A DNA stretch of 64,000 nucleotides from NCBI RefSeq assembly GCF_000801105.2, contig NW_026615410.1, positions 1 to 64,000 on the forward strand. Direction: 5' to 3'. Shown here piece after piece: positions 22,318-31,497 of the stretch (within the stretch, counting starts at the first letter, position 1; each line of letters opens with the position of its first letter). The stretch comes from Raphanus sativus. Its lineage: Eukaryota; Streptophyta; Magnoliopsida; Brassicales; Brassicaceae. The position numbers were made by a program, and so were the translations under genes. The notes under the pieces are model-generated. The model was not told where the DNA came from and did no database searches. It worked only from the letters and a program-made list of their open reading frames with translations.

Positions 22318-22920
22318 TTGCTGTTTCTTGTGTTGGCAACTGCTTCAGTGTTGGACCCTCGGTTCAAGATGAAGTATCTAGACTTTTACTGCTCGAAGAA
22401 TAGTGATGATGAAGGTTCAAAAGCTGAGACTGACTACTTACGGAATCTGTATTCTTCCTACGCAGCTAGCGAGATACGTCCACTACCAGAACGTGGACCA
22501 GCTCCACGCTGTTTCATGTACATGTTCGAAGACGAGTCAGAAGAAGAGGAAGAGAAGAAGCCTGACGGTTATGGGGACTTTGCTTTCTTTCAAGAGTATC
22601 TCAAGTTTGAAGGATGTTCAAGAGAGTTTCATGAGTCGTCAGAGCTTGATTCCTATTTCAAAGAGCCTGTTTTGGAGTGGAGCAAAGACTTCGATGCACT
22701 GGACTGGTGGAGGAAAGAGAGCTCGAAGTACCCGATCCTCTCCCGAGTAGCTCGTGACATTCTCTCGATTCCAATCTCTCGTGGCACGTCGACCCGTGCG
22801 TATGTTGCGGATAAAAGAGAGTGTCCAGAGTTTATTGTCGCATTGGAGGGTAAACTTTTGAACGCCATGATGTGCGGCGAGAGCTGGCCAGCGACGTTGA
22901 TATGGCCAAGTCGTTACTAA
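22318..22920 (+). pseudogene. 5'-truncated copy of the hAT-derived gene
   Basis: The 200-codon frame matches the C-terminal third of copy 1 almost residue for residue, from FLVLATASVLDPRFKMKY through the hAT dimerisation region to the identical end WPATLIWPSRY. A two-codon deletion (SKAETDYLRN against SKAKTVLDYLRN) and scattered substitutions are present. Everything upstream of the DUF4413-like block is missing, including the start exon. The first in-frame ATG (22318) overlaps the breakpoint, so translation as a free dimerisation module cannot be excluded. Similarity extends about 75 bp past the stop into the 3' UTR. It is closer to copy 1 than to copy 3. Confidence 0.8.
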
Positions 22921-23274
22921 GAATGCTATATATGTATTGTCTTCATGAAAACTCAATCTACTCTTGTTTTATTTTCTTAACTAAAAATGAAAAACTAATA
23001 TTTTATAGATTTTATGAAATTTCGTTTAATCACATCCGTCCCCAACTTGACATTAGCTACCGTCTGATTATTCAATAACTGGTCGCCACGTATGTGAGGT
23101 TAGCATTCCCACCTAAACAATAAATAAGATCCTACAAAGATTTAAACATTGACAATCAGAAAGTTCTAAAAAAAAAAAACATTGAGAATCTGAACCGTCT
23201 TTTATATTAACCCTAGTATTCCTCTCTCTCCCTTCGTCTCCCCACAGACAGAAGACAGAACAGCAACCCTTGTT

Positions 23275-25056
23275 ATGGACAACAGTGACCTCGCATCCGA
23301 TTCAGGTTCTATAATCTCTTCTTCCTTGTCATATTTTTTTTGTTTCCAAAGAGGTTTGTCTTCTCATGATTTTGTACCGATGTAAGTACCTAGTTTTCTA
23401 GGGTTTATTCTAGATATCGTCGCTTTTAACTTTTGTCTCAAGTGTTCGTCTGTATGCATGATAGTATTCTGATACTATTCCTTGTTAGATTCGATGAAGA
23501 ACCAAAACTCGGACGATTCCGAATATGATTTTGAAGAGAATGAGACAGAAGGTCATGACGCTATGCCGATCTGGCTTCAGATAAACCCTAAAACCATCAG
23601 GAAAGAAGTACTTAAGATCTACGAAGCACAAAAAATAAAGGCCAAGACGTTTCTCAATGACTTCCAAGGAAAGCTAACCCTCTCTTACGAATGGATGATT
23701 AGCGGGGACGAATCGGCCCGAGACTACACCTGCTTGACTGCTCATTTCGTCGACGATAACTTTAACGTCAGGAGCTGGATCCTCGGCTTCACCACCGGCG
23801 TTTCGATACCTCTCAACGACATTTACGTCTACCACTTCAGGAAAGCTGTTCAGGATTTCGAGGTTCAGGACAAGGTCTCCACTATACTGCTCCCTAACCG
23901 GGAAGGTTTTGACGAAAAGAACGTTGATGCTATCATGAAGTGTATGGATAGTCCGGTTAACCTACCAGTTTTCGTGGTCTATTGCTGTTCTGATCTGTTC
24001 CGGTTAATGGTTAATGATCTGTACAGCGAGTTTAGCTGGTCGTTGTATGAGGAGGTTCGCATGTTGGTTGGATGGGGAAGTTTTTCATCTACCAACTGGA
24101 ATGTGAGACTGTATCATCTCCAGCAAGCCGTTGATATGCAAAAAGAGGATGCGTTTTCGAAGGATGAGATTTACGATGATTATGATAAACCATCTGATGA
24201 AGAATGGGTGAAGATTCGGACCTTTTGTAGGCTCGCTGGTGTCATCTATAAGGTTGCGGAAGAGATTTTTGAGGGAGGGTATTCGACGTCTAATGTCTAC
24301 TTTCACCTTCTTGCGGAGCTGAAGGTGATGTTGGAGCAAGAGGTTGCTAGTGGTGGTGATGGTTATGGCGATGGTGATGGTGATTATTTTTTGTGGAAAG
24401 GTGAAAGGATGTTGAAGATGTTTGATAAGTATTGGAATGATATGTTTCTTGTTTTGGCTACTGCTTCTGTGTTGGATCCTCGGTTTAAGATGAAGTACAT
24501 TGATTTTTACTGCTCAAAGAAGGTGGATAATGATGATTGCTCCAAGGCTGAGACCGTTTTGGACTATTTACGTAATGTGTATGCTCGCTATGCAGCTAAT
24601 GATATCTGTCATAAACCAATATGCCCTGTTGCTACAATTAATTTTGAAGAAGAAGAAGAAGACGGTGATGATGATGAAGGTTATGGTGATGAAGTAGAGA
24701 AGAAGAAGGCAGATGCATACGAGGATTTTGTTTTGTTTAAAGAATATCTAAAGTTTGAAGGAGGATGTTCAAGAGAGTTTCAAGAATATGAACTCGATTC
24801 CTATCTCAAAGAGCCGGTTATGGAGTGGAACAAAGACTTCAAAGCGTTGGAATGGTGGAAAGAAGAGAGCCAGAAGTATCCAATCCTCTCACGTGTAGCT
24901 CGTGACATTCTCTCTATACCGATCTCACGTGCAACGTCGTACGATGCTTATGTTTCGGAGATAAGAGAGCCTCCGGAGTATGTTCTTTCCATGGATGCCA
25001 AAGCTGCTAACGCCATGGTGTGCGGTAGAAGCTGGTTATCGCTCATACCAATTTGA
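23275..25056 (+). CDS. hAT-transposase-derived protein, full copy 3
   Basis: Two exons, 23275-23305 and 23489-25056, give 532 residues starting MDNSDLASDS, like copy 1. The acidic N-terminus is shorter. The body reads RDYTCLTAHFVDDNFNVRSWILGF, SDLFRLMVNDLYSEF, FDKYWNDMFLVLATASVLDPRFKMKY, an acidic loop (EEEEEDGDDDEGYGDE), then ELDSYLKEPVMEWNKDFKALEWW and YPILSRVARDILSIPIS. Gene structure (short first exon, same splice phase) and promoter motif are shared with copy 1, so both descend from a spliced host gene duplicated as DNA, not from fresh transposition. It is more diverged from copy 1 than the truncated copy is. Function unknown. Confidence 0.82.
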
Positions 25057-25103
25057 TGTTGATGGAAAAATTGGTACGATCTCCTTTTTTTCTCTCCTTA
25101 TTA

Positions 25104-25386
25104 GAGCATCTCCATTGGTGAACCCCCTCTTGGGGTTCATCTTTTCAATTTTAATTATTAAACTTTTTCATTTTTCTTTTTGATTTTAAAAAAAAAAAAA
25201 AAAAATTAGACCAATCGTGGGCCGCCACGACACGTGGGACCCACGCTACAGTGATGAACTTCAGGAGAGAGGGGTTCACCGGGAAGAACTTCGGTGGAGA
25301 GAGGTTCATGAGATTTGTTTATTTTAATATTTTTTTTTCTTGGGAAAGGTGTGAACCTCCCTCAAGAACTCTCAATGGAGATGCTC
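25104..25386. mobile_element. Tourist-type MITE (PIF/Harbinger), 283 bp
   Basis: Terminal inverted repeats GAGCATCTCCATTG...CAATGGAGATGCTC, flanked by the 3-bp target duplication TTA (25101-25103 and 25387-25389), diagnostic of PIF/Harbinger-mobilised MITEs. It has no coding capacity; open frames across it are fortuitous. It inserted about 45 bp after the stop of hAT-derived copy 3 and may be part of its 3' UTR. Confidence 0.85.
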
Positions 25387-25573
25387 TTAAGAACTTAAGA
25401 TGCTTTTATATAGCCTTCATGAAACTTAGTAAGTGTTTTTGTTTTTGTACTTTCGTTTCGCATTTCTATATCAATAGCATGTTCTTTTTTTTGAAGATTT
25501 GTTTACACAATCGTATTCCTGTTGAGACTTAAGAGTCTCAACTCTCAAGGGTGACTCTGATGCCCATTTCATA

Positions 25574-25791
25574 CAGAGCCGGTCCTAGGAAAATTAGGAC
25601 CAGAAGCAAATTATAAAAAATCGGCCATGTTGGTTGGGATTCGAACCCAGGGTTGGTGTATGGAAATCTTTAGCTTTCATGTTTTACCACTAGACTACAG
25701 GGAGATTTTGTGAAAATGTGGCCGAAATAATATGTATAATGAAACGGCCGAAAGCAGTGGCTTCCTTGGCTTGGTCCAAGGGCCGCCTCTG
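25574..25791. mobile_element. hAT-type MITE, 218 bp
   Basis: Imperfect terminal inverted repeats CAGAGCCGGTCCTAGG and (reverse complement of the right end) CAGAGGCGGCCCTTGG, flanked by perfect 8-bp target duplications ATTTCATA (25566-25573 and 25792-25799). The 8-bp duplication indicates hAT transposition. It encloses a tRNA-like segment on the minus strand. Confidence 0.85.
25632..25703 (-). ncRNA. tRNA-like segment with Pol III A and B boxes inside the hAT MITE
   Basis: The minus strand reads TAGTCTAGTGGTAA (A-box-like, 25684-25697) and GGGTTCGAATCCC (B box, 25637-25649), the internal promoter of tRNA genes. The acceptor ends do not pair well and the A-B spacing is longer than in most tRNAs, so it is probably a degenerate tRNA relic or a tRNA-derived SINE head rather than a working tRNA. 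Confidence 0.5.
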
Positions 25792-25799
25792 ATTTCATA

Positions 25800-26296
25800 C
25801 AGACTTGATAAGTAATATAATCACCAGAGATTGTGACATGCTACAAAGTTAATCACTAGATATTGTGACAAGGTTTATGAGTCTAAATCTCATTAGCAAG
25901 ATAATACTTCACAGGCGAAAAAACCAAACCAAACTGAACTAACATAACCGAATCCAAATCGATCCAAATCAAACCGAAGTAAACCAAACTGAAAAAATAA
26001 AAATATTTATTTAATTAGATCAACTAAATATATTAATGATAATAAAAATTTTAGTAAGTCATATTTTGATCACTTTAATATTTAATGCAAGTTTAAGAAC
26101 AAAAACTAAAAAAAAACATTTTGGAAATTTGCTTAATTTTTTTATTTATACTAATATATACTTTAGAACGATGATTTTATTTAATTGTTATTAATTTTGA
26201 TATTTAATAAATACATTTTGTACCCTTCTTCAAACAGATTCGAGACATCAAATTTTATTTATTTATTTTACTTTTTTGTATGGACGGAACAGAAAG
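25800..26296. other. Intergenic DNA upstream of the INSIG-like gene
   Basis: A CCAAACC/CCGAA-rich patch (about 25918-25992), like the interior of the 37.5-kb MITE, is followed by very AT-rich DNA. No gene. Confidence 0.45.
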
Positions 26297-27410
26297 ATGT
26301 TTGTCTCAGCGATATCTTCTCCTTCAACAACTCTCATCAGACTATCAAAACCAAATGGGCTAAACCGTTCACCGGTTCGAAAAATCCTCTGCCTGAATCA
26401 GCAGAGGCAGAGCAAAACCGGTACCTCAAAATCTTGGATCCTCCCAACAAGTCTCTCGCTCTTTGGTTCAGGCTTCGTCTTGGGTCCTCTTCTCGATGGT
26501 CTCCACTCACGCGTCGATCTCGTGGTTTACAAAAACGGAGCTTTTCAAATCGGTCCTCTTCACACCAGCATCTGGGTAACTAGTCTCTCAATGACTTTGA
26601 AATCATTTCATAAACATTCTAATATTGCAACCAAGTAACATGTGTGTACTTCTTCAGGTCCCGTTCTTGCTTGGCTTATTTTACTGCACAGTAGGTTTAC
26701 TGCAACTTCTACTGGATGATAAAACCTCTACAAAGCCTCCACGTGGTAGCCTGGACAAAACCGTAATTTCACTCTTGTAAGTGTTGTTGCTGTGTGTTTA
26801 GCAGACTACTTAAATGTGGGACGTACGGTAGAAGTGACTACTTTGTATGGTTTGATGAATGAAACAGAGCACTGGTGTTGTTCTTAGAGCTAAGTGCTGA
26901 AATGTACAAAGCTGGAGTTTCAGACAACGTAGAAGCATACATTCTATTTGCCTTAGCAGAATTTCTATGGTTCTCTCTAAATAGAACCTGGCTTGGTTTC
27001 ACCGTCGCCTCTCTCCTCGGTGTCGCCTGTCCTTAGCCGAAATCCCTATTATGCAGTAAGTAAAACCGCGGGATTCAATCATTTAGCCCATGTCTTTGTT
27101 TTCTAGATATAAAGAAGTCTTAAAGATTAACGTAACATAACATGACTTAACAGATTCTTTCATCTGTGGTACTATCCAGAAGCAAACATAGAGATCTTTG
27201 GTCAGGTAAAAGAGCTTTTATACATGCATCTTATTGAAGCAAGAATAATGTAAAAGAGTGTTTCTGTTATTTCTTGTCTTTTCAATGGTGAAGGGATTGG
27301 TCACTTGGACAACAACTTGCTACTTTGTCTACACACCGTTCTTGATCAATCTTGCAAGATGGCTCAAGTCAGTTGCGGAGACTACTAGTGATGTGGACAT
27401 TAGAAAATGA
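26297..27410 (+). CDS. INSIG-like multi-pass membrane protein, possibly plastid-targeted (one frameshift)
   Basis: Five exons: 26297-26575, 26658-26776, 26868-27055, 27154-27205 and 27294-27410. The N-terminus ([18 protein letters not shown]) is Ser/Thr-rich and basic like a transit peptide. Then come [36 protein letters not shown] and [20 protein letters not shown], the pattern I associate with insulin-induced (INSIG) domain proteins, with further hydrophobic segments ([31 protein letters not shown]). In exon 3 the frame breaks at 27031-27034 (TAG after VACP), and the expected reading resumes one base off to the exon end. This is either a consensus error in the CCTT run or a disabling mutation. 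Animal INSIG proteins regulate sterol sensing in the ER; the plant role is unknown to me. Confidence 0.7.
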
Positions 27411-28222
27411 AATTTAGCGCAAGCGAAGAGCAATTGTGTTCTTTAAATGTATAGAGTTTCTAGCTTGCAAAGGTTTCATTAGATATGTCGCCAAAAGAAA
27501 CAAATCCGGGTCAAGATTTCATTACTCTCAGTCCCTCACCAAGATAAAACCTGCCAAAATAGTTTTTTTTTTAATAAAAGAGTTGATATAATAATAATTA
27601 TTTAACTCTAGAAGTTTGATATTGTTAGAAAATGAAACTATTATGTAGTACTTAGTAATTATATTGTTCTTTTCAACTAAGTTCATTTGATTAGATCAAA
27701 ATAAATGTTTTCGTTTTACTCTAGCAATCTCCAAAATGTTTCAACTAACCAAAAATTTATTATAATTGGGGATACAGATACAGAGAGGCACACAAAGATC
27801 TCATGCCAAAATAGGCTTTTAATATAATTAACAAAATAAATGCTTCGTTTTACTCTTGCAATCTTCAAAAAGTTTCAACTAACAAAAAAAAAATCTGTGA
27901 TACTGATACAATGATACAATGATACAATGATACAAACAATAAATTAGAGAAAACTGTAGTGAAGTCATTAGTATGCAATAGCTAATTTGGATATTCTTAT
28001 TAATTTTGCTATAACAGTTGCATTTTATTAAAAATCCCTAAGCATATAGGGTGTTAAATAATCAAGTCAATGGATATAGTTTTCATGTGATCTTTTTCTT
28101 AAATAGTTTGGACATTCCTATAGAGAGAAAGAGAGGAAAGTATTTTCTATATAATCAATTGATAAGGAACAACCACTCCTCAAATCTAAAAACCACATAG
28201 CGCTTCTTGCACACTCAAGGCA
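27411..28222. other. Intergenic DNA upstream of the first PMEI gene
   Basis: AT-rich. A 10-bp microsatellite-like run ATACAATGAT occurs about four times (about 27901-27936). The phrase CTTTTACTCT(A/T)GCAATCT is repeated near 27713 and 27850, suggesting a small local duplication. CTATATAAT near 28147 is a candidate TATA box for the PMEI gene. Confidence 0.4.
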
Positions 28223-28780
28223 ATGGCTTTATCTTCCGTCACAAGAAACGTGTTTTCAATTCTTCCTCTTCTCGTTATCATAACAATCACCCCTCTGTCT
28301 TCATCTTTTTCTCCGACTGACAAAGTCACAACAGAACTACTTAACCAACTCTGCGCAAAACCGCCAATTGATAACATTACTTTCTGCATCTGGCAAACCT
28401 CTTCTGCGGTAACCATAGCCCTCGACCTAGGTGGTCTTGTGGATATGGTCCTCGAAAAGACGCGAGTGTTTGGCAATATGAATCTTTCGGCGATGAAAGA
28501 CTTAGCGACAACAACGACTGATCCGTATCTCAAGAACACTTATAAGATTTGTGCGATAGATTATGAATTAGCCGTTACAGCAATCGAGGGAGCTCAAGTG
28601 TTTGCGAGGTCTAAATCGTACGAGCTAGTACCTCAGGCAGCTTCTAAAGCCTTGGACATTATATCTTCGTGTGAGGCTGACCTTAAAGATCTGAAAAACG
28701 TGAGTACTTCTATACGCAATTTGGTGTTTGAGAGAATGTGTAACATTGGTAGCGTTTTCTCCAGCGTTTTGACGTCTTGA
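28223..28780 (+). CDS. Secreted invertase/pectin methylesterase inhibitor (PMEI) family protein 1
   Basis: 185 residues, intronless. A hydrophobic signal peptide (about 1-28) is followed by the PMEI fold. The paired N-terminal cysteines C44 and C55 (LCAKPPIDNITFC) form the family's first disulphide, and further cysteines in YKICAIDYE, ISSCEADL and ERMCNIG fit the four-helix bundle. Family members inhibit either pectin methylesterases in the wall or acid invertases; sequence alone does not decide, although C-x10-C spacing is seen in both. It corresponds by position to the At3g17130-17230 cluster of A. thaliana. Confidence 0.88.
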   Translation: MALSSVTRNVFSILPLLVIITITPLSSSFSPTDKVTTELLNQLCAKPPIDNITFCIWQTSSAVTIALDLGGLVDMVLEKTRVFGNMNLSAMKDLATTTTDPYLKNTYKICAIDYELAVTAIEGAQVFARSKSYELVPQAASKALDIISSCEADLKDLKNVSTSIRNLVFERMCNIGSVFSSVLTS

Positions 28781-28909
28781 TTCTTTTATGTTTCATTCAC
28801 CTGCATGATGGTAACAAGCAAAAACGATTAATATGTCCATCTACTCTTGGTGTAGCAACTTATAAATCAATAAAGTTATTAAAATCATAACCAATAATAA
28901 TGCTCATCG

Positions 28910-29854
28910 GTAATAAATATTTGTGATTAGAGAGAGAAAGTAGATCTATTTTTCTCCGGCGAGCGGCCGGCGCGTGAGCGTGCGTGCCGCCGCCGGAGCT
29001 TCTCTTCCTGTCGTCAAAATTGTTCGTCTGGGGATTCTCTTCCGTCTCTTCCCCGGTTTCGCCTTGTCCGAGCTCTGGCTCAGTCACCGACGGTCGCCGT
29101 TTACTCGTGTAGTGAACCGACGGTTTCGGTGGTCTTGATTCTGGAGTAAAGACGCCAACTGGTGGCGAGGATGTTGCGGTGAGGTCGCTTCTGCAAGTGT
29201 AGAGATTCGATTCCGGGAGGCGGAGACTTTTAAAGCTCCGTCGCCGCCGGTCTGTATCCGGGAGGTTGGGGCTACGTAAGCTCAGCCGACGCCGGCTCCT
29301 GCTTCTGGATGACGAGGGCTTCCACAGTCTCGTCTCGTCAGCTCTTGGTGCCTCTTATCCGTGTGAGGTAGGGTTTGGATTCAGGTTTTGAATCGGGTTT
29401 AGATCGTGGTTCGTGGATGCATGTGGTCGCGGCTTTGAGTAAGCGGATGAGACTTCGAAGAGATCGATGTTGCTCTCTGCAGTGAGGACAAAAGAGAAAA
29501 AAGCGATGGTGGTAGTGGAGGCTCGTCGGGAATACGAGCTCCGGTGAAACTAGGGTTTCGGAAGCGGTGCTTTGGTGGCGTTGTGAAGCGGCGGCGGTCG
29601 GGTGGAAGCAAGAGAGACGCGTGGTGAGCTGATGGTTTAGATCTGTCCATGTGTCCGGCTCCTTGACGCGCGGACTGGCTTCAACGCGTTTGGGCTGGAG
29701 TGGGCTGTAGGCCCAGCTAGCTTGTTTGTGTGAGGCCCTAGATGTATGGGCTTTGTTTTTATTTCTCGTTTGGGCTTCGGCCCTGTTTTAGTTTGTATGT
29801 TCTGGGCTTGGCCCATTTCGATTCTAATAAAAACAATCTTGACGGAAAAAAAAA
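28910..29854 (+). mobile_element. Non-coding poly(A) retroposon, ~945 bp (Sadhu-like)
   Basis: GC-rich insert with no convincing protein, ending TTCTAATAAAAACAATCTTGACGG followed by a poly(A) run. It is flanked by AATGCTCATCG direct repeats (28899-28909 and 29855-29865), an 11-bp target duplication typical of LINE-mediated insertion. Its length, lack of coding capacity and poly(A) tail resemble the Sadhu retroposons described in A. thaliana; the assignment is by analogy, not alignment. Open frames within it are short and on both strands. Confidence 0.7.
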
Positions 29855-29865
29855 AATGCTCATCG

Positions 29866-30690
29866 TGAGCTTATTTGGAATCAAATAATACTGTTGATCT
29901 AGTTTACAAATCTAGAAAGACGTCTTTCTAGTTTACAAATCTAGAAAGAAGCCCAATCAACGTCTATTTTAGAGAGATATTGTAAGTACAAAATCACCAT
30001 GGTCTCTCGGCCCAAAGTATGGGTGATACCCAATACGAAGGAAGCTTTCACATGTGATTGGTCACCGCAACTTGACTTCTTTATTATGTCTTTAGCTTGA
30101 TAAATTCTTTTCTAAATTTTTAGAGGCATTTGCATAGTAAATAGAGTTTGATGCCAATATTTGCAAGCATAGAAAAACCATCAAAAGCCCAATTCATAAT
30201 AGAGTACAATTACGTATGTAACCCTATAGTTATCTAAAGAAACAAAAAATAGAATAAAATATATATGTAATGATATTCACACACAAAAAAGAAATAGTAT
30301 TTATTCAAAATACTTTTGACTCTTTCTCTTTTCTCTTTCTTGTATCATTTGCTCGTGAATATGTTTCTGTATTTTGCATGAAGAAAATGCATCAGATGTG
30401 TTTTACAATCAATAGTCTCTTAATTAGAAAACTTTTGTTTCTTTCCGGCGAGTCACGGCAAGGTCCCAACGAGTCATGGGACCAGCGAGTCATGGCGAGG
30501 TTCCATCGAGTCATGCTGAGGTCCTGATGAGTTGCAGAGAGGTTTTCCATCTCAGAACACTCAGATTGGAGCTACAATCAGTTTGAACGTCATAGCTTCA
30601 CCGTCACACTTTCTCCGTCGACTTTCTTTTAGTCGCTGGTATACATATACCTTTCCTAACCAGTTAACCAGACCGATGGACCGGGTTTTA
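29866..30690. other. Intergenic DNA between two retroelements
   Basis: AT-rich, with no gene recognised. It includes a short direct repeat TCTAGTTTACAAATCTAGAAAGA (twice, near 29898 and 29928) and the GAGTCATGG repeat cluster listed separately. Confidence 0.45.
30448..30535 (+). repeat. GAGTCATGG short tandem repeats
   Basis: Five degenerate copies of CGAGTCATGGCGAGGTCC spaced about 17-24 bp: CGAGTCACGG, CGAGTCATGG, CGAGTCATGG, CGAGTCATGC and TGAGTTGCA. Origin unknown. Confidence 0.6.
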
Positions 30691-31038
30691 TGTAACATCC
30701 CGAGTTGTGATATGTGAAAAGGCTTAAGAGAATTGATTTGGCTACCTATATCACCAAAGTTGACTTACCTTTTCCGTCACACCTCCGTTTAGAACTCCAG
30801 AGTTAAGCGTGCTTGAGCTGGAATAGTGAAAGGATGGGTGACCTATCGGGAAGTGATTCGCGATACCGTGTAAGTGAGGCCAAAACACGGGGAAAGGTCG
30901 GGTGGTGATTGCAGGGTCAGTAAACAATGATTTCGAGCCTTGGAAAATTAACGACCGTCCGTCGGATGGGATGGGGCCCACGGGCCGAGAGAGCGGGCGT
31001 GGGTGGCCTATTAGCCGTGGACGGGTCGGGGCGTTACA
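30691..31038 (+). repeat. Cassandra left LTR
   Basis: 348 bp, with a 5S-like segment at about 30788-30865: A-box region AGTTAAGCGTGCTTG (30801-30815) and C-box region GGATGGGTGACC...GGGAAG (30832-30853), the internal Pol III promoter of 5S rRNA. Confidence 0.93.
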
Positions 31039-31143
31039 AGTGGTATCAGAGCTGGTTAGCCGTCTCAGTTCTGACCTGAGAGGCGTCTTGAGACCTGTCG
31101 TGGGGCGCAACGAGGGCGTTGCGTTCTTTGAGAGGGGGTGAAT

Positions 31144-31492
31144 TGTAACATCCCGAGTTGTGATATGTGAAAAGGCTTAAGAGAATTGATTTGGCTACCT
31201 ATATCACCAAAGTTGACTTACCTTTTCCGTCACACCTCCATTTAGAACTCCAGAGTTAAGCGTGCTTGGGCTGGAATAGTGAAAGGATGGGTGACCTATC
31301 GGGAAGTGATTCGCGATACCGTGTAAGTGAGGCCAAAACACGGGGAAAGGTCGGGTGGTGATTGCAGGGTCAGTAAACAATGATTTCGAGCCTTGAAAAA
31401 ATTAACGACCGACCGTCGGATGGGATGGGGCCCACGGACCGAGAGAGCGGGCGTGGGTGGCCCATTAGCCGTGGACGGGTCGGGGCGTTACA
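31144..31492 (+). repeat. Cassandra right LTR
   Basis: 349 bp, same organisation; 5S-like segment at about 31240-31318. Its AGTTAAGCGTGCTTGGGCTGG is slightly closer to the canonical 5S box A than the left copy. Confidence 0.93.
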
Positions 31493-31497
31493 TTTTA

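Larger units (their letters stand above)
30691..31492 (+). mobile_element. Complete Cassandra TRIM retrotransposon
   Basis: Two LTRs of 348 and 349 bp (TGTAACATCCCGAG...GGCGTTACA) surround only about 105 bp that contain the primer binding site TGGTATCAGAGC (31041-31052) and a purine tract (GAGAGGGGGTGAA) before the right LTR. Perfect 5-bp target duplications TTTTA flank it (30686-30690, 31493-31497). Each LTR contains a 5S rRNA-like segment. This is the signature of Cassandra, a terminal-repeat retrotransposon in miniature (TRIM) that codes for nothing and is mobilised in trans. The LTRs differ at roughly six positions plus a short indel, so this insertion is older than the gypsy element. Confidence 0.95.

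Noticed and set aside
25251..25532. 93-codon frame
   Set aside because: Spans the Tourist MITE and its flank; composition not protein-like.
25632..25703. A functional tRNA gene
   Set aside because: A and B boxes are present but the acceptor stem does not pair and the spacing is long.
26185..26583. 132-codon frame overlapping the INSIG-like exon 1
   Set aside because: Wrong phase; the 26297 frame splices correctly and gives the membrane protein.
28860..29650. Two minus-strand frames in GC-rich DNA
   Set aside because: Inside the non-coding retroposon; both are short and have no conserved domain.
30788..30865. A genuine 5S rRNA gene
   Set aside because: Only boxes A and C and part of the body match; ends diverge and an identical segment lies in the second LTR, so it is the Cassandra 5S-like domain.
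30751..31141. Frames of 79-119 codons
   Set aside because: They lie in Cassandra, which is non-coding; the apparent peptides come from 5S-like LTR sequence.
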